Assembly: GCA_018222835.1 (NCBI GenBank)
Contig: JAAEZN010000007.1
Coordinates: forward strand, 25,350-77,498
Origin: Algicola sp.
GTDB taxonomy: Bacteria > Bacteroidota > Bacteroidia > Flavobacteriales > Flavobacteriaceae
Reading direction: 5' to 3'
DNA: 52,149 bases
The position numbers and the translations under genes were made by a program. The notes under the pieces were generated by a model. It was not told where the DNA came from and ran no database searches. It worked only from the letters and a program-made list of their open reading frames with translations. Positions 35,237 through 43,374 of the stretch are shown here, in pieces; the stretch's first letter is position 1; the number at the start of each line of letters is the position of its first letter.

Positions 35237-37078
35237 TTAGAAGCTCCATATCCATGGAACCAATATTAGTGTCGCAATAAAGAAAAGTAGTAGCAAGGGG
35301 CCTCCTACTTTTACGTAATCAATAAATTTATATCCTCCTGCCGCCATTACCATTGCATTTGTTGTGGTACCTACGGGAGTTAAAAATGCAGTGGATGCGC
35401 TTACTGCCACGGCGATCATAAAAGGTTTTGGGGAAACCCCCAATGTAATGGATGCCATTATAGCAATTGGCGCCATTAATACCGCGGTCGCCGAATTGTT
35501 TATGGTCTGGCTAAAAGCTGCCGTCAGTAAGAAAATGCCTGCCAATAACGCCACTGGGTGAATACTCCCCAAGGTATCTACCAAACTATTTGCAGCCAAT
35601 TGCGCAACTCCTGTTTTTTGTAGTGCCAATCCCATTGGGATCATTGCTGCAATCATAACCACACTGGTCCAGCTTATCCCTTTGTACGCTCTGGAAATGG
35701 GCACACATCCCGTCAACATCATTATTCCGGCACAAATAAGTGCGGCTATGGCACCGGGCAGTATATTGAACACCAACAGGAGAATCATTAAGACCAAAGT
35801 TCCCATGGCAATATAACTCCTGGCAGTCAACTGATCCACATTTTTAGCCAGCGCCTCTGGGCTTCCAGATATCACCAAATTCTCATACACGGATTTAAGG
35901 GAAATTATGTTTTCCCACTGCCCCCGGATAATGAATGCATCGCCTGCTTTAATTTTTATTTTACCGGTCAAGGGCACATTATCTCTTGACACGGCCAAAA
36001 GCTGAACACCTGCTTTTCGCAGGTAATGCCCTAAATTAATGGTCTTTCCAACAAATACCGACTTTGGTGTAATAATCATTTCCGCCATACCTACTTCTTG
36101 GTTGATCAGCTCTTTTTTAAGCATATCCTTTTCGGGCTTTAGCGGTATTACACCTAAGTGAAACTTAAGTACAAGTTTATCTACATCTTCTGGTTCACCC
36201 TTAACGGTAATTATATCGTGATAGCGCATTTCAGTGTCAAGTCCGGGCATTTCCACAAATTGGGGTATTCTCTGCAATTTGTTGGGATGTCTTCGCTTTA
36301 ATCGCATTACGGAAACCCTGTGTTCCCCTTCAAAATTCCAATCACCTATTTTGGTGTTGATCAATTCTGACATTGACCGGATTCTTAATCGATACAGGTT
36401 GTCCCCTATGCTATAATTCTCGATCCATTTATGCATCTCTTGATCAATGGCCATAGGTTTATTATTGGTTCTATGGGAAGGAAGCAGCTTATACCCGATG
36501 TATCTAAAATACAGTACGGATATGATAAGCAGCGGCACTCCGATCAGTCCAAATTCAAAGAACGAAAATCCTGTAAATCCATTCTCTGCCAAGGCATTGC
36601 TCACAATAATATTGGGAGGTGTACCTGTTAAGGTCAGTAATCCGCCGGTATTGGAACCAAAAGCGACCGGAATCAAAAGTTTAGAAGGCAAAGTCCCTGC
36701 ATTCCAAGCTGCTGTTACGCTAACTGGAAGCAATGCAGCCACTGTACCTGTGTTGCTCACAAATCCGGACAGCAAACTAGATCCTAGGGTTACGATCACC
36801 AACAAGCGAGAGATGTTCTTTCTTGCCCATTTCACGAAAAATTGCCCTGCCATAGCCGTCCAACCGGTTCTGGACAGTCCTTCACCAATTATAAACAGGG
36901 CTGCGATCATAATTACAGTTGGATTGCTAAACCCTGTCAACGTTTCTCCCAAATCCAGAATACCCGTAAGAAAAAGTGCCAACATGGCCATCAGTGCGAC
37001 AACATCGGGAGGGAATTTCCCCCAAACAAACAGTATAATGGTAATCCCTAATATTAATAGCAATGACAGCATGCCCAA
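35237..37078 (-). CDS. DASS (SLC13)-type permease with two RCK-C domains
   Basis: The 613-residue protein has N-terminal membrane helices (to about 190), a soluble middle (about 205-400) with two TrkA-C-like stretches (EHRVSVMRLKRR and EVGMAEMIITPKS), then more helices. The transport core motifs SNTGTVAALLPV and GSNTGGLLTLTGTPPN in the first half and NNSATAVLMAPIA and TPVGTTTNAMV in the second are the paired SNT motifs of SLC13/DASS transporters for dicarboxylates, sulfate or similar anions. The operon with PEP carboxykinase favours a dicarboxylate substrate, by context only. Confidence 0.88.
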   Translation of the reverse strand: MGMLSLLLILGITIILFVWGKFPPDVVALMAMLALFLTGILDLGETLTGFSNPTVIMIAALFIIGEGLSRTGWTAMAGQFFVKWARKNISRLLVIVTLGSSLLSGFVSNTGTVAALLPVSVTAAWNAGTLPSKLLIPVAFGSNTGGLLTLTGTPPNIIVSNALAENGFTGFSFFEFGLIGVPLLIISVLYFRYIGYKLLPSHRTNNKPMAIDQEMHKWIENYSIGDNLYRLRIRSMSELINTKIGDWNFEGEHRVSVMRLKRRHPNKLQRIPQFVEMPGLDTEMRYHDIITVKGEPEDVDKLVLKFHLGVIPLKPEKDMLKKELINQEVGMAEMIITPKSVFVGKTINLGHYLRKAGVQLLAVSRDNVPLTGKIKIKAGDAFIIRGQWENIISLKSVYENLVISGSPEALAKNVDQLTARSYIAMGTLVLMILLLVFNILPGAIAALICAGIMMLTGCVPISRAYKGISWTSVVMIAAMIPMGLALQKTGVAQLAANSLVDTLGSIHPVALLAGIFLLTAAFSQTINNSATAVLMAPIAIMASITLGVSPKPFMIAVAVSASTAFLTPVGTTTNAMVMAAGGYKFIDYVKVGGPLLLLFFIATLILVPWIWSF

Positions 37079-37088
37079 TAATCTAGGT

Positions 37089-37880
37089 TTAGTCCAAAGT
37101 CAGTACCGGTATTTCAGAGTGAAGGGTCAATAACTTTGTTAATCTACCTTCGGATGGGGTACTTTTCTCGGTATGGTTTCGCGGCAATATGGTCAACAAA
37201 TCAATATTCTTCTCGTTGATGTAATCCAAGATGCCTTGCTCTACATCTTGATTCTTACTAAATGAATGTTCTACATAAAAATGCTCCAAGTAGTATTCCA
37301 ACAAGTTTTCATTAGATTCTTTAACCGCTTCCTCATCATATACGGAATCCTTATAAATCGTCAACACGTGTACTTTGGCATTAAAGGACCTCACGATGTC
37401 CAAAAGGGTCCCCAAAACTGATTTATCATCAATTTTTTCGCCCCCCATTACCAATGCAATTGCCTTGGGTTCTTTTATGCTGGTTCCGTAGGGTACGGAT
37501 ATTACCGGGCAATTGGCTTCCAATACAAGTTTTGAAGTGTTGGTAATGGCTTCATCGGTGATTTTATCGCCCATGGTACCCATCATGATCAAATCTGAGT
37601 CGCTCTCTTCCTGGGCAGCCAGTATCGTCTTTACCACACTCCCCGTTTTCGTAATAAATTTGGGAGCTACTTTCAGCCTTACATTGAACGAATCCAACAT
37701 TTTGACAAAGTCGTTCCCCAATTTTTCACTATCGGCTTCAGTAATGGGCATTGCACCCACATAAAGACCCAAAATACCAATGGAACGATCAGGGCCAACA
37801 AAATTGACCACATATTCCAGTGCATTTACAGATGCTTCGGAAAAATCAAATGGAATTAATATTTTATTTAAACTGCTCAT
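37089..37880 (-). CDS. Tandem universal stress protein
   Basis: The 263-residue protein is two UspA-like repeats (about 1-140 and 143-263). The first has the N-terminal ILIPFDFSEAS strand and MMGTMGDKI, but the usual Gly before Ser in the ATP loop is Asn. The C-terminal repeat is more diverged. Two-domain Usp proteins are common in flavobacteria, and their function is usually stress or energy-state sensing. It is the first gene of a likely operon with the DASS transporter, pckA and pfkA (gaps of 10, 18 and 19 bases), under the dyad-containing promoter at 37909-37951. Confidence 0.88.
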   Translation of the reverse strand: MSSLNKILIPFDFSEASVNALEYVVNFVGPDRSIGILGLYVGAMPITEADSEKLGNDFVKMLDSFNVRLKVAPKFITKTGSVVKTILAAQEESDSDLIMMGTMGDKITDEAITNTSKLVLEANCPVISVPYGTSIKEPKAIALVMGGEKIDDKSVLGTLLDIVRSFNAKVHVLTIYKDSVYDEEAVKESNENLLEYYLEHFYVEHSFSKNQDVEQGILDYINEKNIDLLTILPRNHTEKSTPSEGRLTKLLTLHSEIPVLTLD

Positions 37881-37908
37881 ACCTATTTATTTTATTGGTT
37901 TCTCTTCT

Positions 37909-37951
37909 CAAAAGTAGAATCGACCCCCGATGTAAAACATGACAGAAATCA
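37909..37951 (-). promoter_or_regulatory. Class II Crp/Fnr-like promoter of the Usp-DASS-pckA-pfkA operon
   Basis: Read on the minus strand, CC-TGATTTCTGTCA-TG (dyad 37940-37951) is followed after 23 bp by TACTTTTG (37909-37916), an exact -7 match. The inferred start of transcription, near 37905, lies 25 bases before the ATG. The spacing equals that at HPF, the TonB-like gene and hemN. Confidence 0.75.
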
Positions 37952-38063
37952 GGATTTCTATTTTTTCCATGATATTAGCAAAAAATCTACCTTCATAAAA
38001 ACATGGTAAGTTATTTTTTTGATACCATTATGGCTATCTTTAAAAGCCAATTGCGTTTATAAC

Positions 38064-39026
38064 ATGGATTTAGTAATCGGGATAGATATAGGAGGAACCA
38101 AAACCAAAATCGGATTAGTTGATAAAAATGGTGTATGCTACGAAAAAACCTTTTTTAGAACTAAGGAGTATCCTAACTTGGATGCTTATCTGGATAAGAT
38201 CAAATCCACCTGCGATGAACTTGTTGCGCAATTTGGCGAGGATGCCAATATTATTGGTTGTGGTATTGGGGCACCAAATGCTTCCAGCAAGAACGGAACC
38301 ATAGAACGCGCAAGCAATTTGGCTTGGAAAAGCAGTGTTCCAATAATTAAACTGTTAAAGCAGAGAATGCCCATGCCCATGCGAATTATGAATGATGCCA
38401 GTGCTGCCGCATTGGGGGAAATGTTGTTTGGTGGAGCTAAGGACATGACCGATTTTATTGTAATAACCCTCGGCACAGGTTTTGGGGCCGGTATTGTTGC
38501 CAATGGTCAGCTTATTGATGGTTTTGATGGTTTTGCCGGGGAACTGGGCCATGTGGACATGACCATTGGAGATGGCAGGTTGACAGGATTGGGCGTAAAA
38601 GGTGGGCTTGAGGCCTATGTGTCCGCCACAGGATTAAAGCGAACCGTAATGTACATGCAAAGCAAGTATTTAGTGGACAGCAGGTTCAGAGATGTTGCTT
38701 ATAACGACCTGCACGGGGAAGACATTACCGCGGCTGCAGAGGAAGGCGACGAAATAGCACTAAAAGCCTTTGACTATACCGCACGAATAATGGCACAGGC
38801 TCTAGCGAACTTCACTGCCTTTACCCAGCCCGAAGCCTTTATTTTAATGGGAGGATTGACCAACAGCGGTAAATGGATCATGACCCCTTTAGAAAAATAC
38901 TTTAATGGCTTTTTGTTAGATGTATATAAAGGCAAGGTAAAACTCCTACACTCCAGTATGCATGGAAAAACAGCCGCGATTTGTGGTGCAGCTGCCCTTA
39001 TTTGGGAAAAATCAAATATAGAATAG
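38064..39026 (+). CDS. ROK-family protein lacking the zinc cysteines
   Basis: From the ATG at 38064 the protein has 320 residues. The N-terminal phosphate-binding motif LVIGIDIGGTKTKIGLVD, a GIGAPN block and LGTGFGAGIVANGQLIDG are those of ROK sugar kinases such as glucokinase. The zinc site GRxCGCGxxGCLE is replaced by GRLTGLGVKGGLE, so T174, L176 and G181 stand where three cysteines are expected; the GELGH histidine motif just before it remains. A TTG start at 38019 would add 15 residues before the conserved start and was rejected. It is divergent from the Usp operon. Confidence 0.87.
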   Translation: MDLVIGIDIGGTKTKIGLVDKNGVCYEKTFFRTKEYPNLDAYLDKIKSTCDELVAQFGEDANIIGCGIGAPNASSKNGTIERASNLAWKSSVPIIKLLKQRMPMPMRIMNDASAAALGEMLFGGAKDMTDFIVITLGTGFGAGIVANGQLIDGFDGFAGELGHVDMTIGDGRLTGLGVKGGLEAYVSATGLKRTVMYMQSKYLVDSRFRDVAYNDLHGEDITAAAEEGDEIALKAFDYTARIMAQALANFTAFTQPEAFILMGGLTNSGKWIMTPLEKYFNGFLLDVYKGKVKLLHSSMHGKTAAICGAAALIWEKSNIE

Positions 39027-39364
39027 ACAAATCGCAAATGTCCTTTATACAGTAAAATCCAGCTGTAACAGGCATCACACTAATTCATTTTAATAGAAAC
39101 ACTTGTACTCCAGCAATCAAAAAAAACTTGATTATGGAATACGTAGGATATTATGGGGGATTGGCTTAAAAAATGACGAAGACATGATCCGAGCAGGTCT
39201 TATATTCAATATTTACCTAACCAAAACAAGGTATAGAACCAACATTGAAATAAGCGCGCAACCACCTCTTCTTTAGATATTTGACACCCTTTATAAACCT
39301 GATTTTTATCATGTTTTCTGATTTTGAAGAAACCTATCTTTAACATAGTTAAATAGTAGAAGTC
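39027..39364. other. Gene-free spacer upstream of the TonB-like gene
   Basis: This 338-bp stretch has no supported gene; the longest obvious frame, at 39134, is 11 codons. The only recognisable signal is the dyad and -7 element at 39300-39342. No terminator was found after the ROK gene. The remainder looks like decayed or regulatory sequence. Confidence 0.5.
39300..39342 (+). promoter_or_regulatory. Class II Crp/Fnr-like promoter of the TonB-like gene
   Basis: CC-TGATTTTTATCA-TG (dyad 39300-39311, perfect TGAT/ATCA half-sites) is followed after 23 bp by TATCTTTA (39335-39342), one base off the -7 consensus. The expected transcription start, near 39346, is 19 bases before the ATG. Confidence 0.7.
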
Positions 39365-40096
39365 ATGAAACCAAAAAAGAACCCAAACGCTGAAATAGGA
39401 CGCAATAGCAGTCTTTATTTCATGATAGGACTTACTTCGGTCTTGTTCTTAACATGGCAATCTTTCGAAGTAAAGTTCTATGAAGAGGAATCCAAAGTTT
39501 CAGAAGTTGTACAACTAACAGACGAGCTTAAGGAAGATGTACCCGTCACGGAAATACTTAGAACAACTCCACCGCCACCGCCGCCATCTGCTCCCGATGT
39601 AATAGAAATCGTGGAAGACGTGGAAGAGGTAGAGGAAACTGTAATAACCAGTACCGAGAGCAGTCAGGAAACCTTTATTGAAGATGCCGTGGTTAGAATA
39701 GAAGATGTTGATGTAGAGGAGATAGAAGAAGAAATCATAGTTCCCTTTGCTGTAATTGAAAATGTTCCCCTTTTTCCTGGTTGTGAGATTTACGAAACCC
39801 AAGAAGAACGGAAAAAGTGTTTCAACCAAAAAGTACAAGAACATATCAAGGAGAATTTTACCTATCCGCCATCCGCTTTGGAAATGGGAATTACAGGGAG
39901 GGTTTATGTACAGTTTGTAATAGATAACAATGGAAGGGTAAGCAATATCCAACAAAGAGGTCCAGACAAACTATTGGAAAAAGAGGCTACCCGAATCATA
40001 GCTTCCCTACCAAGGGTAAAACCAGGAGAGCAAAGAGGGAAAACCGTAAGTGTTAAATACAGCATTCCCATTAACTTTGTAATGCAAAACAATTAA
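39365..40096 (+). CDS. TonB-like energy transducer
   Basis: The 243-residue protein has one N-terminal membrane anchor (about 16-35) and a periplasmic spacer with TTPPPPPPSAPDV. A strongly acidic Val/Glu stretch (about 70-130) and a C-terminal TonB domain (about 155-243, starting near YPPSALEMGITGRVYVQF) follow. It would couple an ExbBD motor to outer-membrane receptors. It is not beside exb genes; the window's exb cluster is 23 kb away. It ends at a strong bidirectional terminator. Confidence 0.9.
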   Translation: MKPKKNPNAEIGRNSSLYFMIGLTSVLFLTWQSFEVKFYEEESKVSEVVQLTDELKEDVPVTEILRTTPPPPPPSAPDVIEIVEDVEEVEETVITSTESSQETFIEDAVVRIEDVDVEEIEEEIIVPFAVIENVPLFPGCEIYETQEERKKCFNQKVQEHIKENFTYPPSALEMGITGRVYVQFVIDNNGRVSNIQQRGPDKLLEKEATRIIASLPRVKPGEQRGKTVSVKYSIPINFVMQNN

Positions 40097-40119
40097 ATAA
40101 ACATTATCCGATTCAACCA

Positions 40120-40149
40120 AAAAGGTCCAAGTTAATTCTTGGACCTTTT
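40120..40149. terminator. Bidirectional terminator between the TonB-like and AstE-like genes
   Basis: AAAAGGTCCAAG (40120-40131) pairs with CTTGGACCTTTT (40138-40149) around TTAATT. It serves two convergent genes and overlaps the last bases of the minus-strand one. Confidence 0.92.
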
Positions 40150-41350
40150 ATTTATTGTACCAGACCGTATCCTCGTATTCTTTAAATTTTGAGACACTCT
40201 CCCTATTCTTGGCGATCAAATGGGATTCATCGAACCTTCTGGCCCTATATCCCAGTAAATGTAGGAACGACTTGGCAAAAAAACGTGCAACCCTTTGATC
40301 GACCACCAAAGTATCCTTACTCGCATCTCTCCACTCCACTCCGGGAAGCTTTACCAAAATGTGGTCCACTTTAAACCTTCTCAACTTCTTGGACAACCAT
40401 AACAAAAAGATGGGTATGGGCCTTATAAAGTAAAATCCCTCCCCTCCTTGTTTTTGGTACAAGGGCATAAAAATCTGTCGTTTTTTTGTTGACTTTAGTT
40501 CCATACCGTCCACAAGAGCCAAATCTGCCCCTTTGGGAATGGTTTGAAAATTCGCATAACCGGGAGCCATTTTAAAATCGCTATTGGGCGCAATATCGTA
40601 CTGATGATATATTTCGTAAAACTTATGTGGTACACCACTGGAATTTGATATAGCCTCGTACAGTTGCTTTTGTCGTTCTTCCGAAACATCAACAACTTGT
40701 GTTACGGCCAAGCTATAGCGGATAAACTCAACACAGTTCTGCACTGCCTTATCGTCATCGTGCTGTCCGCTCTCAAAACCCAAGGACACATAACCCAGCT
40801 CATTAATATAACTTAATAAGGCCCCTTTTAGATATTCCTCTATCCCTAAAATGATCGGCAGAGGATAGTTAGAAGCATACTTGCGGTTCAACAGACTATC
40901 GTTGAGCACCATAAATGGGGAAGTGTCGCTCGATGTAGTATGCAGGTCCATAAAATAAAAAGGTGGGGTTCCCGTATCCAGAATGGTATGTAACAAATAA
41001 AATAACTCTCCCAGCTCGCTTTCTTCGTTATGCTGTATTTTCTTATGGTTTACAATGCGCTCAATCCTATCCTGAAACCAAATCCGGTTCAGGTCTTCCG
41101 TTTGGTACCGCTGCTTTCTCTCCAGAGCCCCCAAATTACCCGAAATGGCATACACCTCTCCATTTATCATCACTTCTTTGGAACGCAGTTCTTTAAAGAC
41201 CTCTTTTAAGGCAAAAACCCCTGCTGTCTCGTTTCCATGGATACCTCCAAAAAAAACCACCGTAGGACCCCTTTTTTTTCCTCGGATATGATCTATTACA
41301 CGATCAACTTTTATAGTTTCGGCCAATGCTTTACTGTGAACTATTGCCAT
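40148..41350 (-). CDS. Succinylglutamate desuccinylase/aspartoacylase-family zinc enzyme
   Basis: From the ATG at 41350 the protein has 400 residues. It has the M14-type zinc signature: GGIHGNETAG (His and Glu ligands) and MDLHTTSSD (His ligand), followed by a GFESGQHDD block with a likely catalytic Glu. Family members hydrolyse N-acyl amino acids or small amides. An upstream in-frame start at 41399-41401 overlaps the preceding gene and was rejected. It follows the GCS2-CBS gene after four bases, and the pairing suggests the two act on the same gamma-glutamyl or peptide-like compound. Confidence 0.83.
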   Translation of the reverse strand: MAIVHSKALAETIKVDRVIDHIRGKKRGPTVVFFGGIHGNETAGVFALKEVFKELRSKEVMINGEVYAISGNLGALERKQRYQTEDLNRIWFQDRIERIVNHKKIQHNEESELGELFYLLHTILDTGTPPFYFMDLHTTSSDTSPFMVLNDSLLNRKYASNYPLPIILGIEEYLKGALLSYINELGYVSLGFESGQHDDDKAVQNCVEFIRYSLAVTQVVDVSEERQKQLYEAISNSSGVPHKFYEIYHQYDIAPNSDFKMAPGYANFQTIPKGADLALVDGMELKSTKKRQIFMPLYQKQGGEGFYFIRPIPIFLLWLSKKLRRFKVDHILVKLPGVEWRDASKDTLVVDQRVARFFAKSFLHLLGYRARRFDESHLIAKNRESVSKFKEYEDTVWYNK

Positions 41351-41354
41351 TTTA

Positions 41355-43199
41355 TCACATATCAACTTTACTGATGATTCCCACAATATGGGCATCCACA
41401 CAAACGGGGAGACAACCTATCTTGTGTTCTTCCATTATCTTTTTTGCTTCTGATATTTCTGTTCTCGGACTTACGGTAATTACTTTTTCAACCATAACAT
41501 CCGAAACTCTAGCTTCCTTTTTATCGATTTTCTCAAATTTTTCAATATGGCTCCAGGTTAGGAGCCCCACAAGCTCACCCTTTCCATTCTCCACGGGAAG
41601 ATGATGAATATTGTTCCATTGCATGATAGCAATGGCCAAGTTCGCGTAATCGTCCACATACAACTTCATTAGTTTAGTGGACATTATTTGGCTTACCCAT
41701 TGAAATGATTCTTTGGCCTCCACCATTCCTTCGATAGGCTTCCATAAATGTACCGGCTTATCCTCTTGTTGATTCCGATAGATTGCCTTGGTCAATTGTA
41801 CAATGGCACTATCCAGCTTTATTTGTTTTCTAAGCTCCCTAAAGTTTTTTATTTGCCAATCCGCACCCGTTTTACCGCTCGCCCTTTTTTCGATAATGCC
41901 CAAAAGTCTATCTATATCCTTTTTGTCAATATTAAACTTTCTTAACCCATTGTAAGCGATCGGCAATAATTCTTCCCGGACTATTTTTTTCATGGTCATT
42001 GCCCTGCCCATCCACGAAAACATGGCATGCCTTCCACTAGATGCCGCCCGAAGAAAGTTAAGCTTGGCTGTTCTAAAATCCATCAATTTCGACATGTCAT
42101 CATACTTTTCAGGTCTTCCTGCCATTAGGCCTACCCAAAAAGCAAAGTTTGCCATCTCATCGATCACCGTGGGGCCAGCAGGAATATATCTGTTCTCTAT
42201 CCGCAGGTGAGGTTTGCCATTACCTACTCCATAGCAAGGCCGGTTCCACCTATAAACCGTACTATTGAACAAGCTCAATGCTTCGAGCTTTGGGATTTTG
42301 CCTTCTTTTAATAATTGTAAAGAATTCTTCTGAATGGGCTTGGTCAGCAATATTCGGTGGGTGGAAATATCTTGTTTAAATGTTTCGGCTACAGACTTTT
42401 TTTGCCATCGTTCCCCGAAACCTACCCTAGCCACTTCTTCCCGTAGTTCCTTTGTCCAGACCCGTGTATCCAAACTTTGTTGGAACAGTGCTATCCGGGT
42501 TTCCCGCCAAAGCTCTTTCCCCAATAACAGGGGGGAATTACAACACACACTTAAAACCGGGCCCGAAATAGCCTGGGCCCAATTATAATTTTTAACAAAA
42601 TCCTGTGGGGGTATTTGCAAGTGGAGCTGAAAACTGGTGTTACATGCTTCGAACAAAACGGAGTCATGATGAAGTGACAACTCGTCGGCTCCATGAATCC
42701 TAACAGTAAAATCATCGCCCCGCCATGCTGTTAATACTTCATTTATTCTGTAATATCTCGGAATAGGGGTCATAAAGTCCATACCAAGCTCATCTTTACT
42801 AATGGTTGGTAGAATCCCGGTAAGAATAACTTTTGTATCATGCTCGGCCGCGGAATTCTTAACCTTGTCCAACAATCCCCTTAACTGCCGCTCCATTGAG
42901 GTAAAGCAATTCTTTTCCAATTTATAGGGATCAAGGTTGGCTTCAATATTATAGGTAGCAAATTCGGTCGTAAAATGGGGGTCGTCCACTTCTTTGAGAA
43001 TATCCAACGAATTTGGTGATGGTCTATAATCGTCCTTGATTATACACATTTCCTGTTCAGCACCTATACGTACGATATCATCTTCGATCAAGCCGTCATC
43101 AATCATATTCTCAAGAGCCCGGATATCATCGATCAAATGTTGGACAAAAACTTTTCGTTCTTCTTCGTTAAAAGAACTTTTCCTGATATGTTCTCCCAT
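41355..43199 (-). CDS. GCS2-family glutamate-cysteine-ligase-like protein with CBS domains
   Basis: The 614-residue protein has an N-terminal GCS2-type carboxylate-amine ligase domain (about 40-400). Visible blocks are RIGAEQEMCII with the glutamate that opens the active site, ATYNIEANLDP, and RIENRYIPAGPTVIDEMANF. A linker and a C-terminal pair of CBS domains (about 495-614) follow; the last part reads GCLPVCVDAHIVGIISKVDM. CBS pairs usually bind adenosine nucleotides. Canonical GshA is shorter and lacks CBS, so glutathione synthesis should not be assumed. It is translated just ahead of the AstE-like gene. Confidence 0.85.
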   Translation of the reverse strand: MGEHIRKSSFNEEERKVFVQHLIDDIRALENMIDDGLIEDDIVRIGAEQEMCIIKDDYRPSPNSLDILKEVDDPHFTTEFATYNIEANLDPYKLEKNCFTSMERQLRGLLDKVKNSAAEHDTKVILTGILPTISKDELGMDFMTPIPRYYRINEVLTAWRGDDFTVRIHGADELSLHHDSVLFEACNTSFQLHLQIPPQDFVKNYNWAQAISGPVLSVCCNSPLLLGKELWRETRIALFQQSLDTRVWTKELREEVARVGFGERWQKKSVAETFKQDISTHRILLTKPIQKNSLQLLKEGKIPKLEALSLFNSTVYRWNRPCYGVGNGKPHLRIENRYIPAGPTVIDEMANFAFWVGLMAGRPEKYDDMSKLMDFRTAKLNFLRAASSGRHAMFSWMGRAMTMKKIVREELLPIAYNGLRKFNIDKKDIDRLLGIIEKRASGKTGADWQIKNFRELRKQIKLDSAIVQLTKAIYRNQQEDKPVHLWKPIEGMVEAKESFQWVSQIMSTKLMKLYVDDYANLAIAIMQWNNIHHLPVENGKGELVGLLTWSHIEKFEKIDKKEARVSDVMVEKVITVSPRTEISEAKKIMEEHKIGCLPVCVDAHIVGIISKVDM

Positions 43200-43314
43200 A
43201 GAAATACATTTAAGAGCATGTCAAAATCATTTAAAGGTACAATGTTTGAGAAGCCAAAAACATGATACCCGTCAGGCCAAAAATCGGCGTACGGTTCTTT
43301 TTTAATCATAATCC

Positions 43315-43357
43315 TGACAATTATCATGTTTTTTGCAAGTGACCGAAAGTAATTTTG
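43315..43357 (+). promoter_or_regulatory. Class II Crp/Fnr-like promoter of hemN-usp
   Basis: CC-TGACAATTATCA-TG (dyad 43315-43326) is followed after exactly 23 bp by TAATTTTG (43350-43357), an exact -7 match. Transcription should begin near 43361, 14 bases before the hemN ATG. Control of oxygen-independent haem synthesis by an Fnr-type protein is the textbook arrangement in other bacteria. Confidence 0.78.
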
Positions 43358-43374
43358 ACCTATAACATAATGGT

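Noticed and set aside
37975..37982. ROK gene as a divergent target of the dyad at 37940-37951
   Set aside because: At the plus-strand position where the -7 element should lie the sequence is TTAGCAAA, not TAnnTTTG.
43284..43291. GCS2-CBS gene as a divergent target of the hemN dyad
   Set aside because: The minus-strand sequence at the matching distance is TACGCCGA, which is not a -7 element.
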